Source: a virus
IMG/VR virus record: IMGVR_UViG_3300042549_002700
Span: 1-25,553 of that record
Reading direction: 5' to 3' (one strand)
Length of the DNA stretch: 25,553 bases
In this document: in pieces, positions 1-7,264 of the stretch
Numbering within the stretch: position 1 is the first letter of the stretch
Layout: every line of letters begins with the position of its first letter
Translations under genes and position numbers: made by a program
The notes under the pieces: generated by a model
What the model saw: the letters and a program-made list of their open reading frames with translations, nothing else
What the model was told of the DNA's origin: nothing
The model's database searches: none

Positions 1-115
1 GATGATGCTGGGTAGCCTGGGCACCGCTTGGACGGGCATCATTGCCTATTATTTTGGATCATCTGCTGGGTCACAAGCCAAAACTGATCTGCTCACCAAA
101 ACCACGGGGAAATGA
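1..115 (+). CDS. C-terminal end of a small holin-like membrane protein (partial)
   Basis: Reading from base 2, an open frame runs from the window edge to a TGA at 113-115 and gives about 37 residues: a hydrophobic stretch ([12 protein letters not shown]) followed by [13 protein letters not shown] and a short polar tail. The pattern of an aromatic membrane segment ending in YYFGSSAGS plus a charged tail is familiar from small phage membrane proteins encoded next to endolysins, commonly called holins. The true start lies upstream of the window, so the ATG codons at 2 and 5 should not be taken as the start. The endolysin ATG follows only one base after the stop, so the two form a lysis cassette. 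The holin role is inferred from position and the membrane segment; the reading frame itself is clear. Confidence 0.55.
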   Translation, partial: MMLGSLGTAWTGIIAYYFGSSAGSQAKTDLLTKTTGK

Positions 116-116
116 A

Positions 117-626
117 ATGAAAGAAAATTGGGACGAAGCACTCAAGCACATCCTCCATTGGGAGGGTGGATACGTCAACCATCCAGCCGACCCTGGCGGG
201 ATGACCAATCTGGGAGTGACAAAACTTGTATGGGAAGAATGGTCAGGCAAACCGGCCACTGAGGCCGACATGCGTTCGCTCACCCCTGAGATGGTTTCTC
301 CGCTGTACAAAAAGCGGTATTGGGATGCTATTCGCGGTGATGAGCTTCCTGCTGGTGTTGATCTGTGCGTGGTTGACTGCGCCGTTAATGCTGGTCCTGG
401 CCGCGCTGCAAGGTTTCTCCAGCAAGCGGTAGGGGCTACGGTGGACGGCCAGATCGGCCCTAACACCCTGAAAGCTGTTGCAGCGCATGATCCAAAGGAG
501 ATAATCGAGAAGTTCTGCGATCTGCGTGAAGCTCATTACAAGAGCTTGTCTACCTTTGCCACCTTTGGTAAGGGCTGGATGCGTAGGCTAAACTCCACGG
601 AAGCAGACTGCATCAACATGGCGTGA
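117..626 (+). CDS. Endolysin, glycoside hydrolase family 108 (169 aa)
   Basis: This is a peptidoglycan hydrolase that would cut the glycan strands of the host wall at the end of infection. The N-terminus has the GH108 signature WEGGYVNHPADPGG with the likely catalytic Glu at residue 16, then TNLGVT. The second half (about residues 85-169) looks like the companion PG_binding_3 domain: VVDCAVNAGPGRAARFLQ, VDGQIGPNTLKAV and a closing FGKGWMRRL. The length is normal for the family. I chose the ATG at 117 rather than the in-frame ATG at 42, because it abuts the upstream stop, has a GGGGA ribosome site about six bases before it, and begins where the family begins. No signal peptide is visible, so export through the neighbouring holin is expected. 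Confidence 0.9.
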   Translation: MKENWDEALKHILHWEGGYVNHPADPGGMTNLGVTKLVWEEWSGKPATEADMRSLTPEMVSPLYKKRYWDAIRGDELPAGVDLCVVDCAVNAGPGRAARFLQQAVGATVDGQIGPNTLKAVAAHDPKEIIEKFCDLREAHYKSLSTFATFGKGWMRRLNSTEADCINMA

Positions 627-633
627 GGGCTGT

Positions 634-2637
634 ATGCCGCTTCAAAAACTTGAGTTCAGGCCGGGCGTCAACCGTGAATCGACCACGCTGGCCAACGAGG
701 GCGGCTGGTTTGAATCCGACAAGGTGCGCTTTCGTTCGGGCTTTCCCGAGAAAATCGGCGGCTGGACCAAGGATACAGGCTCGCAATTTAACACGGGGAC
801 AAGCCTTCAGCCCACTACTGGCTCTTTCTGGGGTGTCTGCCGTTCGTTGTGGAACTGGCTTAACTTGGCGGGCTACAACCTGCTGGGTGTTGGCACCAAC
901 CTGAAGTACTATATTCAGAGCACGGGGGGTGGTAACTTTTACGACATCACCCCGATCCGCAGCACAGACACAGTAGCTTCTAACGCTTTTACCACTAACG
1001 GCACCACGACCGTACAGGTCAACGACAACGCGCATGGTGCGCAGGCTGGGGATTTTGTCACCATCTCTGGTGTAGCGGGGCCTATCAACGGCATCCCGGC
1101 GGCTGATCTGAACCGAGAGTTTCAGATTGTCAGCATCGTCAGCAACAACGCCTACACCATCGTCGTTAGTACTACCGCAACATCTTCCGGCACCACTGGT
1201 GCAGCCACGTTCACATATCAGCTTGGCACAGGCTCGGATATCTACACGGTCGGCGTGGGCTGGGGTGCTGGCGGTTGGGGCGGCGCTACCACGGGGTACG
1301 CAAGTACAGGTTGGGGCTCGCCTTCTGCGTCGGGTCTTGGTGTGGGCATCCAGCTTCGTATATGGACCGAGCACAACTTTGGCGAAAACCTGATCATCAA
1401 CCCCCGTGGCGGTTCAATGTTTTTTTGGGCGGTTAACCCCAACCCCACCCTTTTTGATCGGGCGCAATACCTTGGCCCCTCTGCGGTCATCACGCAAAAG
1501 AACTACGCCACAGGCTCGGGCACCACAACGGTGACGGTGGATGCGACATGCCCAACAATAGTCAATCAGGTGCTGGTCTCCGACTCGTCGCGGTTTGTCA
1601 TTGCGTTTGGCTGTAACGACCCGACCGGCGTGTACGCCACGATTGCTCAAGACCCCATGCAAGTTCGCTGGTCAGATCAAGAGTCGTACAGCATATGGAC
1701 CCCGGCCATCACCAACCAAGCGGGCGGTTACCGGCTTAGCTCCGGTTCACAAATTGTCGCCGCGCTGCAAACCCGGCAAGAGATTCTTGTGTGGACCGAC
1801 GCGGCTATCTACTCCATGCAGTTTCTGGGTGCTCCATACGTCTGGGGCTTTCAGATCATGGGCGACAACTTGTCCATCATCAGCCCCAACTCTCCGGTCA
1901 CGGTCAACAACATCACGTACTGGATGGGCACGGACAAGTTCTACATGTATTCAGGCCGCGTGGAGACACTGCCCTGCGCTTTGCGCCAGTACGTGTTTGA
2001 TGACATCAACCTTGAGCAAGGCTACCAAGTCTTTGGCGGTACCAACGAAGGCTACAACGAAATCTGGTGGTACTACTGCTCGGCCAACAGCACGACGGTG
2101 GACAAGTACGTCATTTACAACCACCTTGAGCGCACCTGGGCGTACGGCTCACTTGCACGCACGGCTTGGCTGGACAGCCCGCTCCGAGTCTCGCCTATGG
2201 CTACCGGCTACGGGGGCAACCTTGTGTATCACGAGCAAGGTAACGACGATGGCACAACCAACCCGCCAAGCCCTATCTACTCGTACGTGCGGTCCTCCGA
2301 CTTTGACATTGGTGACGGCCACAACTTCGGTCTGGTCTGGCGCATCATCCCCGACGTTACGTTCGATGGCTCCACGGTCAATGCTCCTGCGGTGAACTTT
2401 ACCGTCCTACCCCGCCAAAACCCTGGTGCCAACTACGGTACTTCAGATAACCCTTCTGTGGCCAGCACGCAAAACTACGCTACGCAACGCACGTACGCGG
2501 TACAGCAGTTTGACCAATATGCATATGTGCGGATTCGCGGGCGTCAGATGGCGTTTCAGATCAGCTCCAGTAACCTTGGGGTGGCCTGGCAGTTGGGCGC
2601 TCCCAGGCTCGATGTGCGTCCTGACGGAAGGCGTTGA
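634..2637 (+). CDS. Large beta-rich virion protein, tail hub/nozzle-like (667 aa)
   Basis: The N-terminus, LEFRPGVNRESTTLANEGGW followed by DKVRFRSGFPEKIGGW, is a recurrent opening of a structural protein in many short-tailed phage genomes. The rest is rich in Thr, Ser, Gly, Asn and aromatics, with repeated short beta-type blocks such as VRWSDQESYSIWTP and EILVWTDAAIYSMQF. These resemble the propeller-like, P22 gp10 / T7 gp12 type of tail hub or nozzle proteins; this is a resemblance in style and context, not a proven match. Residues about 115-195 (GDFVTISGVAGPINGI) look like an inserted Ig-like or decoration module. A GAGGG ribosome site lies between the endolysin stop and the ATG. It could also be a head-tail stabilising protein. 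Confidence 0.65.
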   Translation: MPLQKLEFRPGVNRESTTLANEGGWFESDKVRFRSGFPEKIGGWTKDTGSQFNTGTSLQPTTGSFWGVCRSLWNWLNLAGYNLLGVGTNLKYYIQSTGGGNFYDITPIRSTDTVASNAFTTNGTTTVQVNDNAHGAQAGDFVTISGVAGPINGIPAADLNREFQIVSIVSNNAYTIVVSTTATSSGTTGAATFTYQLGTGSDIYTVGVGWGAGGWGGATTGYASTGWGSPSASGLGVGIQLRIWTEHNFGENLIINPRGGSMFFWAVNPNPTLFDRAQYLGPSAVITQKNYATGSGTTTVTVDATCPTIVNQVLVSDSSRFVIAFGCNDPTGVYATIAQDPMQVRWSDQESYSIWTPAITNQAGGYRLSSGSQIVAALQTRQEILVWTDAAIYSMQFLGAPYVWGFQIMGDNLSIISPNSPVTVNNITYWMGTDKFYMYSGRVETLPCALRQYVFDDINLEQGYQVFGGTNEGYNEIWWYYCSANSTTVDKYVIYNHLERTWAYGSLARTAWLDSPLRVSPMATGYGGNLVYHEQGNDDGTTNPPSPIYSYVRSSDFDIGDGHNFGLVWRIIPDVTFDGSTVNAPAVNFTVLPRQNPGANYGTSDNPSVASTQNYATQRTYAVQQFDQYAYVRIRGRQMAFQISSSNLGVAWQLGAPRLDVRPDGRR

Positions 2638-2640
2638 CTT

Positions 2641-2967
2641 ATGGCTCAAAAAATCTCAGTTGCCCCACGCTTACCTGCGGCACCCGTTGAGTACGACCAG
2701 CGGTTTATAGATCAGCTCACAAACATTTTGCGGTTGTATTTTGCGCAACTTGACAACCCGTCGCCCATGCTTGTTTCATCGCAAGGTGTTGGCACTACGG
2801 ACGTGATTAGCGCGATGTCGTGCGCACAGCCAAACCCAGCCAGCCCCGGGCAAGTGGTCATAAGCCTGCCAACCCAGGCAGACTTCGCAAATTTGCGCTC
2901 TGGTGACATCTACTACGACACTTCTGGTGGCGCTGCCACTAGCTACCCTTTGCGCATAAAGGCATAA
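2641..2967 (+). CDS. Conserved phage protein of unknown function (108 aa)
   Basis: A short soluble protein starting three bases after the tail-hub stop, with a GGAAGG site in front. The first 25 residues are Pro/Ala-rich. They are followed by a likely amphipathic helix (DQRFIDQLTNILRLYFAQLDN) that I recognise as a recurring block in small phage proteins encoded just after this kind of structural gene. The C-terminal half has a DIYYDTSGG segment typical of small beta-type virion proteins. There are no catalytic motifs, membrane segments or signal peptide. Tight coupling to the structural genes suggests a minor virion or assembly component, but the function is unknown. Confidence 0.6.
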   Translation: MAQKISVAPRLPAAPVEYDQRFIDQLTNILRLYFAQLDNPSPMLVSSQGVGTTDVISAMSCAQPNPASPGQVVISLPTQADFANLRSGDIYYDTSGGAATSYPLRIKA

Positions 2968-2997
2968 TATGATCAACCCCTTTCTCGTGAGGCAAAC

Positions 2998-4512
2998 ATG
3001 AGCCTTCAACAGCTTGCCGCCAACCACCTTGCTGCGCAAGGGCGCGGCCCCGATTCACAGCTTGTCCACATGTCTCCCCGCGAAGTCGCTGGGTTGCACG
3101 CGTTGGCCAAAGCTAGTGGGGGCTCACTAACCGTTAATCCCCAAACAGGTCTACCCGAAGCTGGCTTTTTGGACAAGATTCTGCCGATGCTGATCGGCGT
3201 CGGGATCACCGCCGCTACTGGCGGCGCTGCCACTCCGTTGATGGTCGGGTTGGGAATTGGCGGGCTTGAAGCAGCGCGTACTGGCAACTTGGGCAAAGGT
3301 CTCATGGCCGGTCTCGGTGCTTACGGCGGCGCAGGCTTGGCCGGTGGCTTGTTGGGTGCTGGCGCTGCGGGTGCAGCAAATGCTGCGGCCCCCGGGGCAG
3401 AAGTGTTAGACGCCGCGTTGGCAAACTCCGGTGGGGCGGGCGGCGCGGGTATTGCAGGCGTTGCGGGTAATGCGCCGCTGCCGGTAACGGAGCTTTCTCC
3501 TAAAGTGTTGGACGCCGCAATGGCAAACACCGCCAATCAAGTAACGGCGGCAACCGCCCCGGTCACGCCAGGGTTTTCCGCAAGTCTTCCAGCATCCGAC
3601 GTATTGGGCGCTCCAATGACTTCGACGCAGCCGTATGTTTCTGGTATTGGGGAAGCTCCGCCCGCACTTGCTCAAGCGCCTTCAATGCCCACCATTCCAA
3701 CGACAACACCCTTGCCTTCGCCGGAAGCGCCTTCTTTCGGTGATCGCCTATCCCAGATGGGCCGAGGCATTGAGTCGCTTGGCACGGAGCAGGGGCGCAG
3801 TGCGTTCCTGTCGGGCACTGAGGGCGGCAAGAAAGCCGCTATGTACGGCGCAGCCGCAGGGCTGCCGTTGTTGATCTCGCAGCCCAAGCCGCTCAATGTT
3901 CCCACGGGCGGCCCTAACCCGTACCGCTACCGCTTTGAATCAGGGCAGATCGAGAACCCCGAAGCAGGTTACACCGGCCCCGTTTCTGGCCAGCGTCAAT
4001 ACTTTGATCCGCGCTACATAGCGCTTGCTGGCGGCGGCCCGGTCGAGCAGATGTCCAATGCCAACGCAGTGGGGGCCAACACCGGCTACCCGATGGCCAA
4101 CGTGCAACGCAATGCGTACGCAGTTCCGTACCAACAGCCAATGTCTCAGAACGTGGTTACTGGACCTCAAGATACGGGCGTTGATACTTTTACGGGGGAA
4201 CCCCGTATGGCTGGCGGCGGCATCTCCCACCTTGGCGACTACTCCGATGGTGGCCGTCTGCTCAAAGGCCCTGGTGACGGCGTCTCTGATAGCATCCCCG
4301 CCATGATCGGCAACAAGCAGCCCGCACGCCTTGCCGATGGTGAGTTTGTGGTGCCCGCTCGCATTGTCTCTGAGTTGGGCAACGGCTCAACCGATGCCGG
4401 TGCGCGTAAGCTTTACACCATGATGGACCGCATCCAAAGCGCTCGCGGCAAAACCACCGGCAAGAACAAAGTGGCGGCTAACTCCCGCGCTGACAAATAC
4501 CTGCCAGCATGA
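2998..4512 (+). CDS. Ala/Gly-rich probable internal virion protein (504 aa)
   Basis: The N-terminal 45 residues are polar and helical. Residues about 55-140 form a long Gly/Ala-rich hydrophobic zone (LPMLIGVGITAATGG, GLGAYGGAGLAGGLLG) of glycine-zipper type that could insert into a membrane. A short internal duplication follows: VLDAALAN near 3409 and VLDAAMAN near 3505. The middle is Pro/Thr-rich and probably flexible. The C-terminus carries AGGGISHLGDYSDGG, then GPGDGVSDSIPAMI and DGEFVVPARIVSELGNG; this last block is a recurrent tail in phage virion proteins and the best reason to call it conserved. A GAGG site precedes the ATG. A role in DNA ejection or as an internal head protein is inferred from composition and neighbours. 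The stop overlaps the next ATG as ATGA. Confidence 0.6.
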   Translation: MSLQQLAANHLAAQGRGPDSQLVHMSPREVAGLHALAKASGGSLTVNPQTGLPEAGFLDKILPMLIGVGITAATGGAATPLMVGLGIGGLEAARTGNLGKGLMAGLGAYGGAGLAGGLLGAGAAGAANAAAPGAEVLDAALANSGGAGGAGIAGVAGNAPLPVTELSPKVLDAAMANTANQVTAATAPVTPGFSASLPASDVLGAPMTSTQPYVSGIGEAPPALAQAPSMPTIPTTTPLPSPEAPSFGDRLSQMGRGIESLGTEQGRSAFLSGTEGGKKAAMYGAAAGLPLLISQPKPLNVPTGGPNPYRYRFESGQIENPEAGYTGPVSGQRQYFDPRYIALAGGGPVEQMSNANAVGANTGYPMANVQRNAYAVPYQQPMSQNVVTGPQDTGVDTFTGEPRMAGGGISHLGDYSDGGRLLKGPGDGVSDSIPAMIGNKQPARLADGEFVVPARIVSELGNGSTDAGARKLYTMMDRIQSARGKTTGKNKVAANSRADKYLPA

Positions 4513-4958
4513 ACATCCAAGAAGGCAAGCTTGAGTGGTTTGGAGGGAACCAAGACGCCCTGAACATGTATCGGGCGTTTATTTTTCTTGCACACACTTG
4601 GGACGATTTGGTCGACAAAGACAAGGACGTACCGGAAGACGCCATCAACCAAGCCTTTTTAACCGCGCTTGTGTACTTGCCTGCAAACCCTTTTTACCGC
4701 AGCATCCAAAATGATATTTTGCCCATGTGGCTTGTTGTCGTGTCGTCGTTCCAGACGGCCAATGCCTATGAGCGAAGCAAAGATGCGCACGGTATCGAGA
4801 TCGCACACGGGCTGCGCTACGCCGCAGGCAACATCATTGCGTATGCAATACATGTCTGTGTGAGCGCTGAACAAGCTAAGCTACATTTACCAGAGATGTG
4901 GAAAGCTATTTTCCATGAGCGGTTTGATGCTTACCGCGAGGAGCACTTAGATGTTTAA
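4509..4958 (+). CDS. Conserved phage protein with an Asp-rich WDDLVDKDKD motif (149 aa)
   Basis: An apparently all-helical protein. Near residue 35 it has HTWDDLVDKDKDV, followed by PEDAINQAFLTALVYLPANPFY, a block I recognise from small unannotated phage proteins. The DDxxDxDxD arrangement looks able to bind divalent metal and superficially resembles the Asp-rich motif of class I terpenoid enzymes. The protein is too short for such an enzyme, and no second metal motif of that family is visible. A Leu/Val/Trp-rich stretch (LPMWLVVVSSF) is not long enough to be a convincing membrane segment. The start overlaps the upstream stop by four bases (ATGA) with no good ribosome site, so translation is probably coupled. 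The function is unknown. Confidence 0.6.
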   Translation: MNIQEGKLEWFGGNQDALNMYRAFIFLAHTWDDLVDKDKDVPEDAINQAFLTALVYLPANPFYRSIQNDILPMWLVVVSSFQTANAYERSKDAHGIEIAHGLRYAAGNIIAYAIHVCVSAEQAKLHLPEMWKAIFHERFDAYREEHLDV

Positions 4959-7263
4959 TGTTTTTAAATGGCTGTTTAACCCCGATTGGTACATCCTACG
5001 CATGGGTGGGGGTGATAGCGGCGGCGGCGCTCCTGCGCAGCAGACCAACATCTCGGACCTGCCTGAGTGGGCCAAGCCGTATGCGCAGCAGACGCTGGCA
5101 AAGACGCAGGCGCTGACCGACGTTAATAAGTTCCCCACCTACACTGGCGGTGAGCGTATTCAAGGGTTTGATCCGCTGCAACAGCGGGCTTACGAAGGTG
5201 TTGGCCAGATGCAAGTTCCTGGGCAGACCGGGATGGCGTCCAATATTGCAGAATCCGCTGCCATGCGCGGCCTCAATACGCAGTACCAGCCGGGCTATTT
5301 TGGCAATCAGTTCCGCGCTCCGGGGCAGTACCAGCCCGGGCAGTTTGGCATGATGTCGGCAGAAGCGCCTGAGCTGCAACAGTACCAGATGGGCCCTGCC
5401 GAGCGTGTGCAGGGCGGGCAGTACAACGCCCCTATGATGGACACGGCGCAGACCGGATACCGCCCAGATATCCAGGCGTTTCAAATGGGCCCTGCCGAGC
5501 GTGTGCAGGGCGGGCAGTACAACACGCCTGAAATGCAAGCTGCGCAGACTGGGTATCGGCCCGACTTGCAGCAGTACCAGATGGGCCCTGCCGAGCGCGT
5601 AGCTGGTGGTCAGTATGGCGCATACACAATGGACGCCGCCCAAACTGGGTACCGCCCAGACTTGCAACAGTACCAGATGGGGCCAGCACAGCAAGTTGGC
5701 ACGCAAGACTACACGGGCGGCAATGTTGCCAAGTACATGGACCCCTACATGCAGCAGGTGGTCGGTGTTCAGCAGCGTGAAGCGCAGCGCCAGTCGGATA
5801 TTGCTGGTACGCAAGAAGCTGGGCAGGCTGTTAAGCAAGGTGCGTTTGGTGGCTCCCGTGCAGGTCTGCTTGAGGCAGAACGTCAGCGCAATCTGGCTAC
5901 TCAACTGGGCAACATCCAAGCTACTGGTAGCCAAGCCGCGTTCCAAAACGCGCAGCAGCAGTTCAATACGCAGCAGCAAAGAGAGCTGGCTGCGCAGCAG
6001 GCAAATCAAGCTGCGGGTCTTACTGTCGGCGGTCAAAACCTTGCCGCACAACTTGGCATACAGCAACTTGGCGCACAGACGGGCGTCCAAACCGCGCTGG
6101 CTAACCTAAGTTCTGAGCAACAAGCCAATGTTCAAAACCAAGCTGCGCAAATGCAAGCACAAGGTTTGTCCGCAAACCAAGCAATGCAAGCTGCGTTGGC
6201 TAACCAACAAGCGGGGCTCACTACAGGTCAGCAAAACCTTGCCGCTCAATTGGGTGTTCAGCAGCTTGGGACGCAGGCAGGGTTACAAACCGCTTTTGCC
6301 AACCTGAACAATCAGCAGCAAGCAGCGGTACAAAACCAAGCCGCACAACTGCAAACACAGGGCCTCAGTGCAGGTCAGGCTATGCAGGCGGCGCTTGCCA
6401 ATCAGCAGGCAGGGCTCACTGTTGGCCAACAAAACTTGGCCTCGCAACAACAAGCGCAGCAGCTCGGTACACAGACTGGGCTGCAAACATCGCTGGCCAA
6501 TCTCAGCGCAGAACAGCAGGCCAACGTACAGAACCAAGCCGCACAGCTTCAGACCCAGGGTCTTACCGCTGGCCAAGCCATGCAGGCGGCGCTGGCCAAC
6601 CAACAAGCCGGACTCACCACCGGACAGCAAAACTTGGCAGCTCAGCTTGGCATTCAGCAGCTAGGCGCGGGGCAAAACCTGCAAGCACAGCTTGCCAACC
6701 AGCAGGCGTTCCAGCAGGCACAGGCTCAGCGTGAAGCGTCGCGTCAATTTGGTGCGGGACAGGCAATGACTGCCGCGCAGGCACGCGCCCAGTACGGTCT
6801 GGCAGGTCAGCAGCTTGGTGAGCAGTCTCGCCAGTACGGCGCTGGTTACGGGCTACAGGGTTTAGGCACTGCCCTTCAAGGCGCAGGACAATTGGGGCAA
6901 CTTGGACAGCAGCAGTTCGGGCAGCAAAAAGACATCTACGGTCTGCAAAACCAGTTTGGTGCGCAGCAGCAAGCGCTGGAGCAGCAACGCCTGTCACAAC
7001 GGTACCAAGACTTCCTTAATGAGCAGCGCTACCCGTACCAGCAGTTGGAGTTCATGTCGAACATCTTGCGCGGCACGCCGATGGGTACGGTCAATACAAT
7101 GTACGCCCAGCAGCCCAGCGTCGCTTCGCAGCTTGCAGGTCTGGGTGTTGCAGGCGCGGGCGCATACGGGCTGGCCAACCGCAAAAAAGGCGGCGCAATC
7201 AAGGACAAAGAAAAGACACGCGCAGGCTTGAACGAGCTGGCACTGATGAAGATGGGGGCTTGA
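4951..7263 (+). CDS. Gln/Ala-rich repetitive virion protein (770 aa)
   Basis: The N-terminus has a short hydrophobic patch (FNVFKWLFNPDWYIL), then GGG and DLPEWAKPYAQQTL, a common opening of large phage virion proteins. Two separate repeat arrays follow: a 32-residue unit (LQQYQMGPAERVQGGQYN, closed by QTGYRPD) from about residue 142 to 249, and a 66-residue unit (NLAAQLGIQQLG, SSEQQANVQNQAAQ, AMQAALANQQAGL) from about residue 356 to 573. Between them is a KQGAFGGSRAGLLEAERQRNL region. The rest is Gln-rich helix ending in a basic KKGGAIKDKEK tail. The ATG at 4951 is preceded by GAGGAG and overlaps the previous stop by eight bases. The alternative start at 5002 has no comparable site. A fibrous or ejection role is inferred from repeats and context. 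Confidence 0.65.
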   Translation: MFNVFKWLFNPDWYILRMGGGDSGGGAPAQQTNISDLPEWAKPYAQQTLAKTQALTDVNKFPTYTGGERIQGFDPLQQRAYEGVGQMQVPGQTGMASNIAESAAMRGLNTQYQPGYFGNQFRAPGQYQPGQFGMMSAEAPELQQYQMGPAERVQGGQYNAPMMDTAQTGYRPDIQAFQMGPAERVQGGQYNTPEMQAAQTGYRPDLQQYQMGPAERVAGGQYGAYTMDAAQTGYRPDLQQYQMGPAQQVGTQDYTGGNVAKYMDPYMQQVVGVQQREAQRQSDIAGTQEAGQAVKQGAFGGSRAGLLEAERQRNLATQLGNIQATGSQAAFQNAQQQFNTQQQRELAAQQANQAAGLTVGGQNLAAQLGIQQLGAQTGVQTALANLSSEQQANVQNQAAQMQAQGLSANQAMQAALANQQAGLTTGQQNLAAQLGVQQLGTQAGLQTAFANLNNQQQAAVQNQAAQLQTQGLSAGQAMQAALANQQAGLTVGQQNLASQQQAQQLGTQTGLQTSLANLSAEQQANVQNQAAQLQTQGLTAGQAMQAALANQQAGLTTGQQNLAAQLGIQQLGAGQNLQAQLANQQAFQQAQAQREASRQFGAGQAMTAAQARAQYGLAGQQLGEQSRQYGAGYGLQGLGTALQGAGQLGQLGQQQFGQQKDIYGLQNQFGAQQQALEQQRLSQRYQDFLNEQRYPYQQLEFMSNILRGTPMGTVNTMYAQQPSVASQLAGLGVAGAGAYGLANRKKGGAIKDKEKTRAGLNELALMKMGA
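5374..5697 (+). repeat. Tandem 96-bp coding repeat, three full units plus a partial fourth
   Basis: Units start exactly 96 bases apart at 5374, 5470, 5566 and 5662; the fourth covers only about 36 bases. Each encodes a 32-residue unit with QMGPAERV and GGQYN near its start and QTGYRPD at its end. The first two copies share long identical stretches around the GGGCCCTGCCGAGCGTG core. The third has diverged more (AGGQYGAYTM), and the fourth degenerates after QMGPA. Confidence 0.9.
6016..6669 (+). repeat. Tandem 198-bp coding repeat, three full units plus a partial fourth
   Basis: Units start exactly 198 bases apart at 6016, 6214, 6412 and 6610, each opening with GLT[VT]G[GQ]Q followed by NLA. 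Each 66-residue unit contains QTGLQT-type, NQAAQLQTQGL and QAMQAALANQQA segments. The copies are nearly the same in protein but differ at many third codon positions, so they have been kept alike at the protein level over time rather than duplicated recently. The fourth unit keeps about 20 residues before diverging. Confidence 0.9.
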
Positions 7264-7264
7264 G

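Noticed and set aside
42-116. Longer start for the endolysin
   Set aside because: The extra 25 residues overlap the end of the holin-like gene in another frame and have no family match; the 117 start has a ribosome site and the family N-terminus.
4996-6090. A 364-residue - strand frame within the repetitive protein, and a 379-residue one at 7199-8338
   Set aside because: They are open because the Gln/Ala codons of the real gene contain no reverse-strand stops; their products are repetitive shadows.
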